A DNA stretch of 51,105 bases from Planctomycetota bacterium (lineage in GTDB: Bacteria > Planctomycetota > Phycisphaerae > SM23-33), in contig JACRIL010000078.1 in NCBI GenBank assembly GCA_016235825.1, positions 1 through 51,105 on the forward strand, written 5' to 3'. This document shows, piece by piece, positions 40,503 to 48,893 of this stretch; position 1 is the first letter of the stretch, and each line of letters starts with the position of its first letter. The notes under the pieces are model-generated. The model saw only the letters and a list, made by a program, of their open reading frames with translations. It ran no database searches and was not told the DNA's origin. Made by a program: the position numbers and the translations under genes.

Positions 40503-43500
40503 ATGGCTACCGCAAATTTAACGGCAACGAACGACGGAGAGCTGCTGACCGCCTTTGTCGAGGACCGGAGGCACGAGGCCTTCGCGGAAATCGTCAGGCG
40601 GCACGGGCCTCTGGTCCTGGGCACCTGCCGGTCGGTGCTGGGGAACAGTTCCGACGCCGAGGATGCCGCTCAGGCGGTTTTTCTGGCGCTTTTCCACAAG
40701 GCCTCGTCGCTCCGGCGGCATCCCACGCTTGCCGGCTGGCTGCATCGCGTGGCCTGGTATGCGGCATCCTGCGAGAAGCGGTCAATAACAGTGCGAACGC
40801 GGCACGAACAGGAGGCAGCCGCCATGAAATGGAAAACGGCACAAATGCAAGGTGAGAGCGTTCCGTCGGACATGCTTCACGCGGGGCTGGCCAAACTGCC
40901 CGACAAATACCGCCTGCCCATCATACTGCATCATCTTGAAGGGTACAGCCAGGACCAAATCGCACAAATGTTGGGCAAGAAAAGAGGCACGATCATGTCG
41001 CGTCTCAACTACGGCAGACAGCTCCTGCGGACCCACCTTGCAAAAACCGGCGCGGCTGTTTCGGTGGCCGCCTTGACGACTGCGATGGCAAGCCAGGCGA
41101 CCGCCAGTGTCTCGTCCGCATTTGTGGCCTCGGTAACCAAGATGGCGGCTTTGACGTTTACATCCAAAGCGATTGCCACAGGAGCGGCGTCCGCCAAAGT
41201 TCTGGCGCTTTCGAAAGGAGCTTTAAACATGCTGTTCATTGCAAAGGTGAAGGTTGCCGCGATGCTGACGGCGGTGATTTGTCTGGTTGGCGCGATGGCG
41301 GCGGGCACATACATGGCGGCGGCTGCCGGGCCGGGCGGAAGGCCTGTAAGACCGCCGGCTACATCAACTGCGCCGCCCAAAGCCGCTCCGCCCAAGGTCG
41401 AAACGATCGCGCCTGCAAACCCCTCGACCCCGCCGGCATCTTCGAACGACAAGGTTACAGTCGTGGAAATCACCGACAAGATACTGGTCAAGGATACCTG
41501 CCGGCTCGGCATCAATCTTGGGGGCGATAGCGTCTTTAACGGCGCCGTGCTGGTAAAAAAGCGGGTGCAGGAAAACTTCGAGGGCACGCTGTATCGCCAG
41601 TGCCACTTTTCACCTCAAACCGACGCCAACGGCGTGCTGAGCTGGTCTCAGGTGACGGAAGACTGGAAGAAGGTTTTACTCGAAGGGACATACACAATCC
41701 TTTCAGGCCCCAACAAGCAGACCAGCGGGAAGATCAAATCCATCGGCTCCAAAGATAGGCAGGGACGGCAACTGGCATATTTCGAATTGGACAAGCCGAT
41801 CACGGCAGAACAAAATGCACGAATCGGGCTGTTGGTGGAGAATCTTGAGAGGATTCGCGAGGGTCAATTCCGCCCGCTGGGAAGTTCCAGCACAACGAAG
41901 GACAACCAGATCGTCATCGGCGACACGCCTCCGGAAAGCTTCGGCTGCGCGGCCTTGTGCCTGAAGTCGGCAAGCGGTCCGGCCAGTGTCATGTATCGGA
42001 TATCCGCACAGCGATTCGCCGACAACAACGGCACCTGGCACGTCGAGTTATGGGCAAAGGCCAAGGAAGGCAACCCCAAATTGACGGTTGAATTTGTCGA
42101 AGGCCAAAACATTTTAGCCAGCCAACCCGTGGAGTTGACGAACCAGTGGAAGAAATATCAACTGACGCTCAAAGTGGAGGGATTCACCGAGCCCAAAGAC
42201 GCCCAGGATGCCGCGGGGGCCATGGGACAGATCGTTTTAAAGTCCGATGGAGGCCAGGTTCTGGTTGACGATATCGAGGCATGGAACGAGAGCGACAAAA
42301 ACCCGACGGCATTCCGCGACGATTGCGTCGAGGCCGTTAAATTATACAATCCCAGCGTTTTGAGATTTTTGCAGATAGGCGGCAATTCGGTGGAAAACAC
42401 GCTGATGCCTCCTATAAAAGCCTATGCCTACTCTTCTTCACTATCCGATACAATCGGGCCTTACAACATGCGTTTGAGTAGCACGTTTGGCGCGTATAGT
42501 CTGCACGAGATGTATCAGTTGTGCGAATATCTGGGCGTCGAGCCTTGGTACTGCCTGCCGGGAACCATGCACATGGACGAGATGAAGAGTTTCATGGAAT
42601 ATCTTGGCGGTCCGGCAGACAGCAAATACGGCAAGCTCCGGGCCGACATGGGCCATCCCAAACCCTGGACGGAAACGCTCAGGCAGATTCACGTGGAATT
42701 CGGCAACGAGGCCTGGAACAGTGCCGCACACTACAAATGCGGCGGATTCAACGGGCCGGATTACTGGAAGGACCTTATAAGCCTCGGCAAGACCTCGCCA
42801 TACTACAAATCAAATGTCATTTTCCATGCCGGCTCGCACGCGAATAATATCGGTGTGACAGAACAGATTTGCGCCGACGTGCCAAATGCCGACCGGATAT
42901 CGATTGCGCCATATATGGCGCAATTCCTTGAGAAGGCTGACGTGGAAAAACTGGACAGCGATGACAAGCTTTTCCGGTGGGTGTTCAGTTGGGCATTGCA
43001 AAGAACGCTTAAAGAAGACAGCTCCTTGAACAGGACATATGCGGCAACCAGGAAGGCCGGCATCGAATTGTCATTCTACGAGGTCAACTATGGGGCCAGT
43101 GGCGATGGGCCGCCTGAACCCCGCAACACCATTATCACATCGCTTGCCGGCGGCGTGAACCTGGCGAACACCTTGCTTCTCATGCTGAAGCGGCAAGGCA
43201 CTCGAATACAGAATGTGTTTGTGCTGGCGCAGTATGATTCCAAAATGCCAAACGGAGGCCGAGCCCGTTTGTCTGGTGTAGCCCTGACCATGCGCAAGGG
43301 GAAGGAGCGTTACAGACCGACGTTCCTGGGCTGCGCCCTGGCCAACAAAGTTCTGGGCGGGAATCTGGTTGAAACCGTCCACAGCGGGGCAAACCCGACT
43401 TTCCAGGGCGCCGCCGGAAGATCGGAGGACAGGAAGACCTCGCTGGAAAACTTCAGCGCAGACTGCATCTGGAGCTACGCCTTCAGCGACGGCAAGAAAC

Positions 43501-43745
43501 GGGGGCTGATCCTGGTGAATCTTGACCTTAAAGACAGCCGGCCGGTGGAAGTGCGATTCCAGGGCAAGCCCAAAGGACCGGTGAAGTGCTGGACCATGGC
43601 GGGCGACAAGCCGTCCGCGAGCAATGAACTCGAGAACGACAAACCGCAGGTGGAAATCGTCGAATCGCAATTGCAGTTGGAAAACGGCGGCAAGTTGACG
43701 CTGCCTCCCTGTTCGATGCAGGCATATGCGTGGGAGGTCGAATAA
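40494..43745 (+). CDS. ECF sigma factor fused through a TM helix to a glycosidase-like domain
   Basis: One open frame of 1083 residues. Residues about 20-95 are sigma region 2 (HEAFAEIVRRHGPLVLGTCR, DAEDAAQAVFLALF, LAGWLHRVAWY) and 131-182 region 4 (LPDKYRLPIILHHLEGYSQD, GTIMSRLNYGRQLLR). An Ala-rich stretch leads to a TM helix at about 252-279 (VKVAAMLTAVICLVGAMAAG) and a Pro-rich linker. Outside follow a beta-rich, CBM-like region (about 325-605) and a TIM-barrel-like domain with HVEFGNEAWN (Glu739) and ELSFYEVNYG (Glu863), positions expected for acid/base and nucleophile in clan GH-A. The start could be ATG 40494 or 40503. No separate anti-sigma gene is adjacent. Confidence 0.85.
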   Translation: MGNMATANLTATNDGELLTAFVEDRRHEAFAEIVRRHGPLVLGTCRSVLGNSSDAEDAAQAVFLALFHKASSLRRHPTLAGWLHRVAWYAASCEKRSITVRTRHEQEAAAMKWKTAQMQGESVPSDMLHAGLAKLPDKYRLPIILHHLEGYSQDQIAQMLGKKRGTIMSRLNYGRQLLRTHLAKTGAAVSVAALTTAMASQATASVSSAFVASVTKMAALTFTSKAIATGAASAKVLALSKGALNMLFIAKVKVAAMLTAVICLVGAMAAGTYMAAAAGPGGRPVRPPATSTAPPKAAPPKVETIAPANPSTPPASSNDKVTVVEITDKILVKDTCRLGINLGGDSVFNGAVLVKKRVQENFEGTLYRQCHFSPQTDANGVLSWSQVTEDWKKVLLEGTYTILSGPNKQTSGKIKSIGSKDRQGRQLAYFELDKPITAEQNARIGLLVENLERIREGQFRPLGSSSTTKDNQIVIGDTPPESFGCAALCLKSASGPASVMYRISAQRFADNNGTWHVELWAKAKEGNPKLTVEFVEGQNILASQPVELTNQWKKYQLTLKVEGFTEPKDAQDAAGAMGQIVLKSDGGQVLVDDIEAWNESDKNPTAFRDDCVEAVKLYNPSVLRFLQIGGNSVENTLMPPIKAYAYSSSLSDTIGPYNMRLSSTFGAYSLHEMYQLCEYLGVEPWYCLPGTMHMDEMKSFMEYLGGPADSKYGKLRADMGHPKPWTETLRQIHVEFGNEAWNSAAHYKCGGFNGPDYWKDLISLGKTSPYYKSNVIFHAGSHANNIGVTEQICADVPNADRISIAPYMAQFLEKADVEKLDSDDKLFRWVFSWALQRTLKEDSSLNRTYAATRKAGIELSFYEVNYGASGDGPPEPRNTIITSLAGGVNLANTLLLMLKRQGTRIQNVFVLAQYDSKMPNGGRARLSGVALTMRKGKERYRPTFLGCALANKVLGGNLVETVHSGANPTFQGAAGRSEDRKTSLENFSADCIWSYAFSDGKKRGLILVNLDLKDSRPVEVRFQGKPKGPVKCWTMAGDKPSASNELENDKPQVEIVESQLQLENGGKLTLPPCSMQAYAWEVE

Positions 43746-44006
43746 CATCGGTTGGCGCAGAGCCGCCGTCTCGCGCGATCCGGAGAGCGGTCTCCAGACC
43801 GCGTCGAGGGCCGGGGCGTTCGCGGGAAAACGCCACTGGCAGAAAACCGCCGGAACACTAAAATCGGATGAAGGAATTGACAGAATCAATTGCATGAGAA
43901 CCCGGATCAGCATGCAAACATGGATATTGCGTCCGCAGACTTTGAAAGACAGAAGGACAATTACGATCAAGATCAATTTTACTTGCCATATAAAGGAGTC
44001 CGGCAA
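43746..44006 (+). other. Intergenic region with a small palindromic repeat
   Basis: The 261-base gap contains GCGGTC-TCCA-GACCGC (43787-43802), a hairpin of a dispersed-repeat type. No promoter of the leader-element type was found before the gene at 44007. A palindromic ATTGA-CAGAA-TCAAT lies at about 43875. Confidence 0.4.
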
Positions 44007-46310
44007 ATGCGGCTCGCCATATCTCAAATAACAGGTATTGTGGCCTTGTTCGCTTTTACTTCCAATGCTGCGGCCCAGCGAAGTGCTGACATCCCCCTCA
44101 CCGACCAGAATATCGAAAAATCCATCACCAAGGCGGTGGAATACATTTTCTCCAGGCAGAAGGATGATGGAAGCTGGCCCCCATATGAGAAGGGGCAGCC
44201 ACCGAGCCAGTTTATCTACAAGGAAGGCCCGACTGCCATGAGCATCTATGCGCTGGTCGCCAGCGGCGTGCCGGCAAAGGACCCAAGGATTGCCAAGGCG
44301 CTTGATTGGATGGTCAAACCGGAGAATCAATGCGATCTCATCTACTCCGTTGCCTTCAGGTGCATGGCTTGGTACACGGTCAACAAACAGCTCGACAACA
44401 AATATATGAAGCAGTTGTCAGCAGATACCGATCTTCTTATCAAAGCAGGCCCCGATGGGTTATATAACTATACGTGTCTCGCTCGCGATGTCGGCGACAG
44501 CTCCAACAGCCAATACGGGCTCTATGGCGTCTGGACGGGGGCAAGGGCTGGAATAGAAATCAACAAGGATTATTGGGACAAATGCCTCAAACGCTGGATA
44601 AAGGCCCAAAACGATGATGGGGGTTGGGGTTATTACCTCACCGAACGCAGGGGTGAGGGAACAAGAGCGGCAAGTTACGGGGGCATGACTGTCGCCGGCA
44701 TAGCGTCGCTCTTTGTCTGCATCGACTGGCTGCATATGGACAAGTTCATCAAATGCCAGGTGAGTTCCGAAATAGCCGCCGTGAAAAAAGGACTGGATTG
44801 GATGGACAAGAACTTCCCCCAAAGCCTGAGGGCTCAGCCGCCGTATGGATTTAACTACTATTTCTACGGCGTTGAGCGTGTTGGACTTGCCAGCGGTTAC
44901 AAATATTTCGGCGCCACCGACTGGTACAAAGCGGGGGCATCCTGGCTGCTGAATAGTCAACAACCCGACGGGCATTGGCTGGACGAACAGGTTCACGGCA
45001 CAAACTACGGGCTTTTGTTCCTGATTCGCGGGCGGCTGCCGGTGCTGATCAACCGGCTGGAATACAACGGCGACTGGAACAACCGGCCGCGGGCCTTGGC
45101 CAACTTCTGCCGATGGTCCGAGAAGACCTTCGAGACCGAGAGCAACTGGCAGATCATCACGCTCAAATCAGATGTCAACGAATGGCACGACGCCCCGATC
45201 CTGACCATCACCGGCTCGAAGGACCCAAAGTTCTCCGCCGAGGACATCGAAAAACTCCGGGCGTTCGTCCATCAGGGCGGAATGCTCTTCAGCATCACCG
45301 AGTGCGGCGGGACGCCGTTCGGAACCGGCATGAAGAACCTGTACAAAAAGCTCTTCCCGAGATACGAGCTGGCCGCCTGCGGCCGCGACCATCCGCTCAA
45401 CACGCTGCTCTACAAATCCGGAGCGGCCGCGAGGTTTTCGGAGATCAGCAACGGCATCCGCCCGCTGGCGATACACAGCGACGTGGATCTTCCGGTTTCC
45501 TGGCAGCAGTACCAGGTTGCGACGGCAAAGTCTAGTTTCGAGGCCGCCGCGAACGTGGTGATGTACGTTACGGACAAGCAGTTCAGGTTCCGCGGCTCGA
45601 AGGTCTGGCCGGACCAAGCCCCCGCCGACAGGAAGATCAAGGCCGCCCGAATCCGGTACGCCGGCAACTACGATCCCGAGCCGCTGGCGCTGGAGCGGTT
45701 GAGCCGCCTGATGGCCCAGTCGCACAAAATTCAGATTGATTATGATTCGGCGATATCCGCCAGCGCCCCGGCCTTGCAGGGCGCGACCCCGCCCGCCTCG
45801 TCCATGCCGATCACGGGCATCCTGACAACCCAACTGACAGCCGACATAAAGCTCGCATTCCTGACCGGCACGGGCGGATTCAAGCTGCCTGACGATGAAA
45901 AGGAGGCCCTGAAAAAATGGGCCGATGCCGGCGGGCTGCTTGTCATGGACGCCGCCGGCGGCGGCAAGGGCTTCACCGACTCGGCCAAGGAACTCCTCGC
46001 CGAACTGTATGGCCCAGACGCCCTGCTGCCGATGCCCATGTCCAGCCCGATCTACCAGATGAAGGACATGACGATCGAAAAGGTCAGGTACCGCAAAACG
46101 ACCAGGTCCCGCATCGGAGGGATGACCGAGCCGCGGCTGATGAGCGTGCAGGACATCGACAAACCCAAAGTTATTCTCAGCGCCGAAGACCTCACCGCCG
46201 GAATGGTCGGCTACAGCAGTTGGGGCCTCGACGGATACGACGCGCCATCCGCTTTCAACATCATCAGAAATATAGTAGTCTATGTGATGATGGACAAACC
46301 TGTCCGATAA
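44007..46310 (+). CDS. Toroid plus tandem DUF4159-like protein, copy 2
   Basis: A paralogue of the protein at 38022 with 767 residues: signal peptide (GIVALFAFTSNAAA), toroid with QKDDGSW, QNDDGGW and QQPDGHW, then two DUF4159-like domains starting near residues 378 (NWQIITLKSDVNEWHDAPI) and 612 (DIKLAFLTGTGGFKL). The two copies are more alike in the DUF4159 part (SNGIRPLAIH, DLPVSWQ) than in the toroid. ATG 44007 has AAGGAG eight bases upstream; the longer frame to 43890 is not supported. It follows the ECF fusion gene by 261 bases. Confidence 0.82.
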   Translation: MRLAISQITGIVALFAFTSNAAAQRSADIPLTDQNIEKSITKAVEYIFSRQKDDGSWPPYEKGQPPSQFIYKEGPTAMSIYALVASGVPAKDPRIAKALDWMVKPENQCDLIYSVAFRCMAWYTVNKQLDNKYMKQLSADTDLLIKAGPDGLYNYTCLARDVGDSSNSQYGLYGVWTGARAGIEINKDYWDKCLKRWIKAQNDDGGWGYYLTERRGEGTRAASYGGMTVAGIASLFVCIDWLHMDKFIKCQVSSEIAAVKKGLDWMDKNFPQSLRAQPPYGFNYYFYGVERVGLASGYKYFGATDWYKAGASWLLNSQQPDGHWLDEQVHGTNYGLLFLIRGRLPVLINRLEYNGDWNNRPRALANFCRWSEKTFETESNWQIITLKSDVNEWHDAPILTITGSKDPKFSAEDIEKLRAFVHQGGMLFSITECGGTPFGTGMKNLYKKLFPRYELAACGRDHPLNTLLYKSGAAARFSEISNGIRPLAIHSDVDLPVSWQQYQVATAKSSFEAAANVVMYVTDKQFRFRGSKVWPDQAPADRKIKAARIRYAGNYDPEPLALERLSRLMAQSHKIQIDYDSAISASAPALQGATPPASSMPITGILTTQLTADIKLAFLTGTGGFKLPDDEKEALKKWADAGGLLVMDAAGGGKGFTDSAKELLAELYGPDALLPMPMSSPIYQMKDMTIEKVRYRKTTRSRIGGMTEPRLMSVQDIDKPKVILSAEDLTAGMVGYSSWGLDGYDAPSAFNIIRNIVVYVMMDKPVR

Positions 46311-46331
46311 AATCCGTTTATAGGAAAGGGA

Positions 46332-48545
46332 ATGACTTTGCGAAATTTAACAGGAGTTCTGACATTGCTTATGGGTTTTTCGGCGCTGACAGGATGTGCC
46401 GTTAACTTACAAACTACGACGCTTGCTTCAAAGGAACCCGAAATGAAAGGCAAATCATTCGACGGAGGTGATATCATATTCGACGGCTGTTTCTATGATT
46501 ATCGCGACGCAGGAGGAAAGAAGGGAATCACTTTGTGGATTCCGCCAAACGTGGAATATGTTCGCGGGATTCTTTTCCACGGAAACCCCGGCGGAAGCGG
46601 GGGAGACCGGCGTTTTTTAGCGAGGGATTTGGCGTTGCAGGAATTCGCGGCGAGGTTCGGTTTTGGGGTCGCCGGGGTTACCTGGTTCCCCGGCGGGCAG
46701 GTACGGACCGGAACGGGCAAGGTGATTCTGAAGGTGTTTGAAGACTGGGCGCGGATGGGGAAAAATCCGGAGCTGGCGCACGTGCCTTTTATCGCCAGGG
46801 GAAGCTCCAACGCCGGCGTTACCGCATATGCCTTGGCATGCGTGGCGCCGGAACGGCTGATCTGCATCACGCCCAACGTGGGGCCTTCATATGGGGCGAT
46901 TCCACCCGAAGACGCGGTGCTGGGCGTCCCGGCGTGGATGCACGTCGGGCCTGACGACCCGTTTTTCAGGGACGGAATGGAGGACACCGCCGAGCTTTTC
47001 CGCGTTACGGGTCCCAAAGGCTCTCTGTGGGCCTGGGACGCCGAACAGAACAAGAAACACGAGATCGGCCACATCGACGATGTGGACATGGCGTATTACG
47101 AGACGTGCATCCGGCTGCGCCTGCCCGCCGACGCCGATCCGCGAAAGGGGCCGGTCAAACTCAACACCCTTCGGCGCGAGGACGGCTGGCTGGCCGACGC
47201 CTCGACCTGGGAAGGTCCCCGCGGCGCCGCGCAGATCGCCCCTGCCGGCCAATACAAGGGCGATCCGCTCAAGGCCGTCTGGCTGCCCACCGCCGAGATG
47301 GCGATCCTGTATCGGGCCATCGCGACGTACAACAACCCGCTTAAGCTGCGGATAGCGAACCTGAAAGAGATTGTGAACCCCAACGCCAGAGGCACGCTCC
47401 TGGGTTCGATAGGAGGAAACATGGTAGATCCGGGATCGAAACTGGTCCTGGAGTGCGAGGCGGCGGCAAATCTGGAATACGAAAAAGTGGAATTTTACCA
47501 GTGCGGGAAAAAACTCGGCGAGGTCCGGCGCGGCGAACCGCTGAAATGGGAAGCGGCGGCGGACGGCAGCCGGGCGGCTAACGCTTTTGTGGCCGTGGCT
47601 GTAGGCAAGGACGGGACGATCTTCACGTCATATCCGGCGTACGTGATAGTTCGCGATCCCAAGCTGTCGGCGGCACTGGAAGCCCAGCGGAAAATTTGGC
47701 TGGAAAATGTTATTGCGACAGGCTCCAGGCCTGCGGCCGGTTCGTCGGCGGAGCCGGGCAAGACGGCGACGCCGGCATCGCCTGACGACCCCGTCCTGAC
47801 GGCTTACGGCCTGACAGCGGATCAGGAAGAGCAATTCGGCAAGGCCGATGGAATATCGCCTTTCTGGGCCGCATTCGGAGCGGATAGCGATCGTGCCGCG
47901 ATAACCCCGCAATCGCACGGCAGCGGCCAGAAGAAAAACTCCGAACCAGCCGCCCAGCCAAAGGGCGAAAATGCGTCCATGAGCGTGAAGGCGGCCCACA
48001 GCCGGGCCGGCATGTATCTGCTTTTCGAGGTCAGCGGCGGCGAGGCCAGGCCGGATGAAGGCGTAGATTTCCATATCGCCCGGCTGTCCTCGAAAGAACT
48101 CTGGTCGGGCAATCCCGTCGTCAGCCGGTTCTCGGCCGTTCAGAACACTCTGGCCCTCAGCGGGATGCAGTATCAGGCGAACTTCGGAGCCGCCGACAAG
48201 CCGGATGCGGCCGTCCGACTGACGTACCCATGTCCGTTCACCATGTTCGCGCCGCAGACGCACAGCGATGCCGAGGCGAGGGATAAGTATGGGATTGTGG
48301 TGCGCCGGCACCGCCTGGAAGGCGGAAAACGGGCCATGGAATGGTTCATTCCCTGGGCATATATCGGCAAACCCGGCCCAATGACCGAACCAGCCGTTGG
48401 AACCCGTCTGGGCCTGGTGCTCGGATACAACGGAGCGTTGAATCTGCGATGGCCCTGCGGAAAGGACCCCTGGAAACAGAACGTTGAGCAGGGACAAAAA
48501 GAAAACGCCTGGGGCGACCTTGAGATCGTAGCCCCGCGATTCTGA
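46332..48545 (+). CDS. Lipoprotein with an alpha/beta-hydrolase-like domain and a CBM9-like C-terminus
   Basis: A protein of 737 residues. LTGC sets the lipidated Cys22. Residues about 55-270 look like an alpha/beta hydrolase: strand GILFHGNPGG, then the nucleophile elbow RGSSNAG (Ser159 with small residues around it) and a late HEIGHID that may hold the catalytic His. A central beta-rich region follows. From about residue 540 the pattern with YLLFEVSGG and EWFIPWAYIG resembles family 9 carbohydrate-binding modules. It may be an esterase acting on a surface polysaccharide. The gene begins 21 bases after the toroid gene ends and is probably in the same operon. Confidence 0.72.
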   Translation: MTLRNLTGVLTLLMGFSALTGCAVNLQTTTLASKEPEMKGKSFDGGDIIFDGCFYDYRDAGGKKGITLWIPPNVEYVRGILFHGNPGGSGGDRRFLARDLALQEFAARFGFGVAGVTWFPGGQVRTGTGKVILKVFEDWARMGKNPELAHVPFIARGSSNAGVTAYALACVAPERLICITPNVGPSYGAIPPEDAVLGVPAWMHVGPDDPFFRDGMEDTAELFRVTGPKGSLWAWDAEQNKKHEIGHIDDVDMAYYETCIRLRLPADADPRKGPVKLNTLRREDGWLADASTWEGPRGAAQIAPAGQYKGDPLKAVWLPTAEMAILYRAIATYNNPLKLRIANLKEIVNPNARGTLLGSIGGNMVDPGSKLVLECEAAANLEYEKVEFYQCGKKLGEVRRGEPLKWEAAADGSRAANAFVAVAVGKDGTIFTSYPAYVIVRDPKLSAALEAQRKIWLENVIATGSRPAAGSSAEPGKTATPASPDDPVLTAYGLTADQEEQFGKADGISPFWAAFGADSDRAAITPQSHGSGQKKNSEPAAQPKGENASMSVKAAHSRAGMYLLFEVSGGEARPDEGVDFHIARLSSKELWSGNPVVSRFSAVQNTLALSGMQYQANFGAADKPDAAVRLTYPCPFTMFAPQTHSDAEARDKYGIVVRRHRLEGGKRAMEWFIPWAYIGKPGPMTEPAVGTRLGLVLGYNGALNLRWPCGKDPWKQNVEQGQKENAWGDLEIVAPRF

Positions 48546-48889
48546 AATAGCGGTCATCCGCAATTTCATCGGCATTCGTGGCTTTGAAGATCAAGACGGC
48601 TGCACTGGTGCCATCGGAGAAAAACCTGTCCGATAATGCCGCCGCCTTGGTGCCAGGGCCAGGAATTGGGGGTTTCTTTGAAGGGAAATTATGCGATCCT
48701 CTAACGTCTTAAGTTCCTGCCATAGCAAGAGTTAGCCCGCGAAAAGCAATGCATTGTCCATTGTTTTGCCGGTTCACCTCACCACGTTTTGACGGAGAGT
48801 CATTTTTATCGAATTTTTCAACGGCGGCCGGATGTATATCTATAGATGAGAAACATGACAACCAGATTTTGGTTCTTAAGGGGCACCCT
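48546..48889 (+). other. 344-base gap with a leader element and little else
   Basis: The first 200 bases hold no recognisable gene. AAACCTGTCCGATAA here repeats 15 bases of the end of the toroid gene (46296-46310), possibly a chance or decayed match. The right third contains the fourth copy of the leader element and a 15-codon reading frame that runs into the next gene. Confidence 0.45.
48808..48857 (+). promoter_or_regulatory. Repeated leader element, copy 4
   Basis: TTTATCGAATTTTTCAACGG, then CGGCCGGATGTATATC and AGATGAGAAACATGAC. It matches the ECF gene leader including its first two start codons, but the downstream sequence is different. Confidence 0.65.
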
Positions 48890-48893
48890 GTGA
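48846..48893 (+). other. 15-codon leader frame overlapping the next start
   Basis: ATG 48846 opens a frame of 15 codons that ends in TGA at 48891-48893. It overlaps the GTG start (48890) of the next gene as GTGA. Its first codons (Met-Arg-Asn-Met) match the start of the leader copies. It may couple translation or be a relic. Confidence 0.35.

Noticed and set aside
48625-48645. AAACCTGTCCGATAA repeated from the end of the toroid gene
   Set aside because: Only 15 bases are shared and the surrounding sequence does not align, so a gene remnant cannot be claimed.
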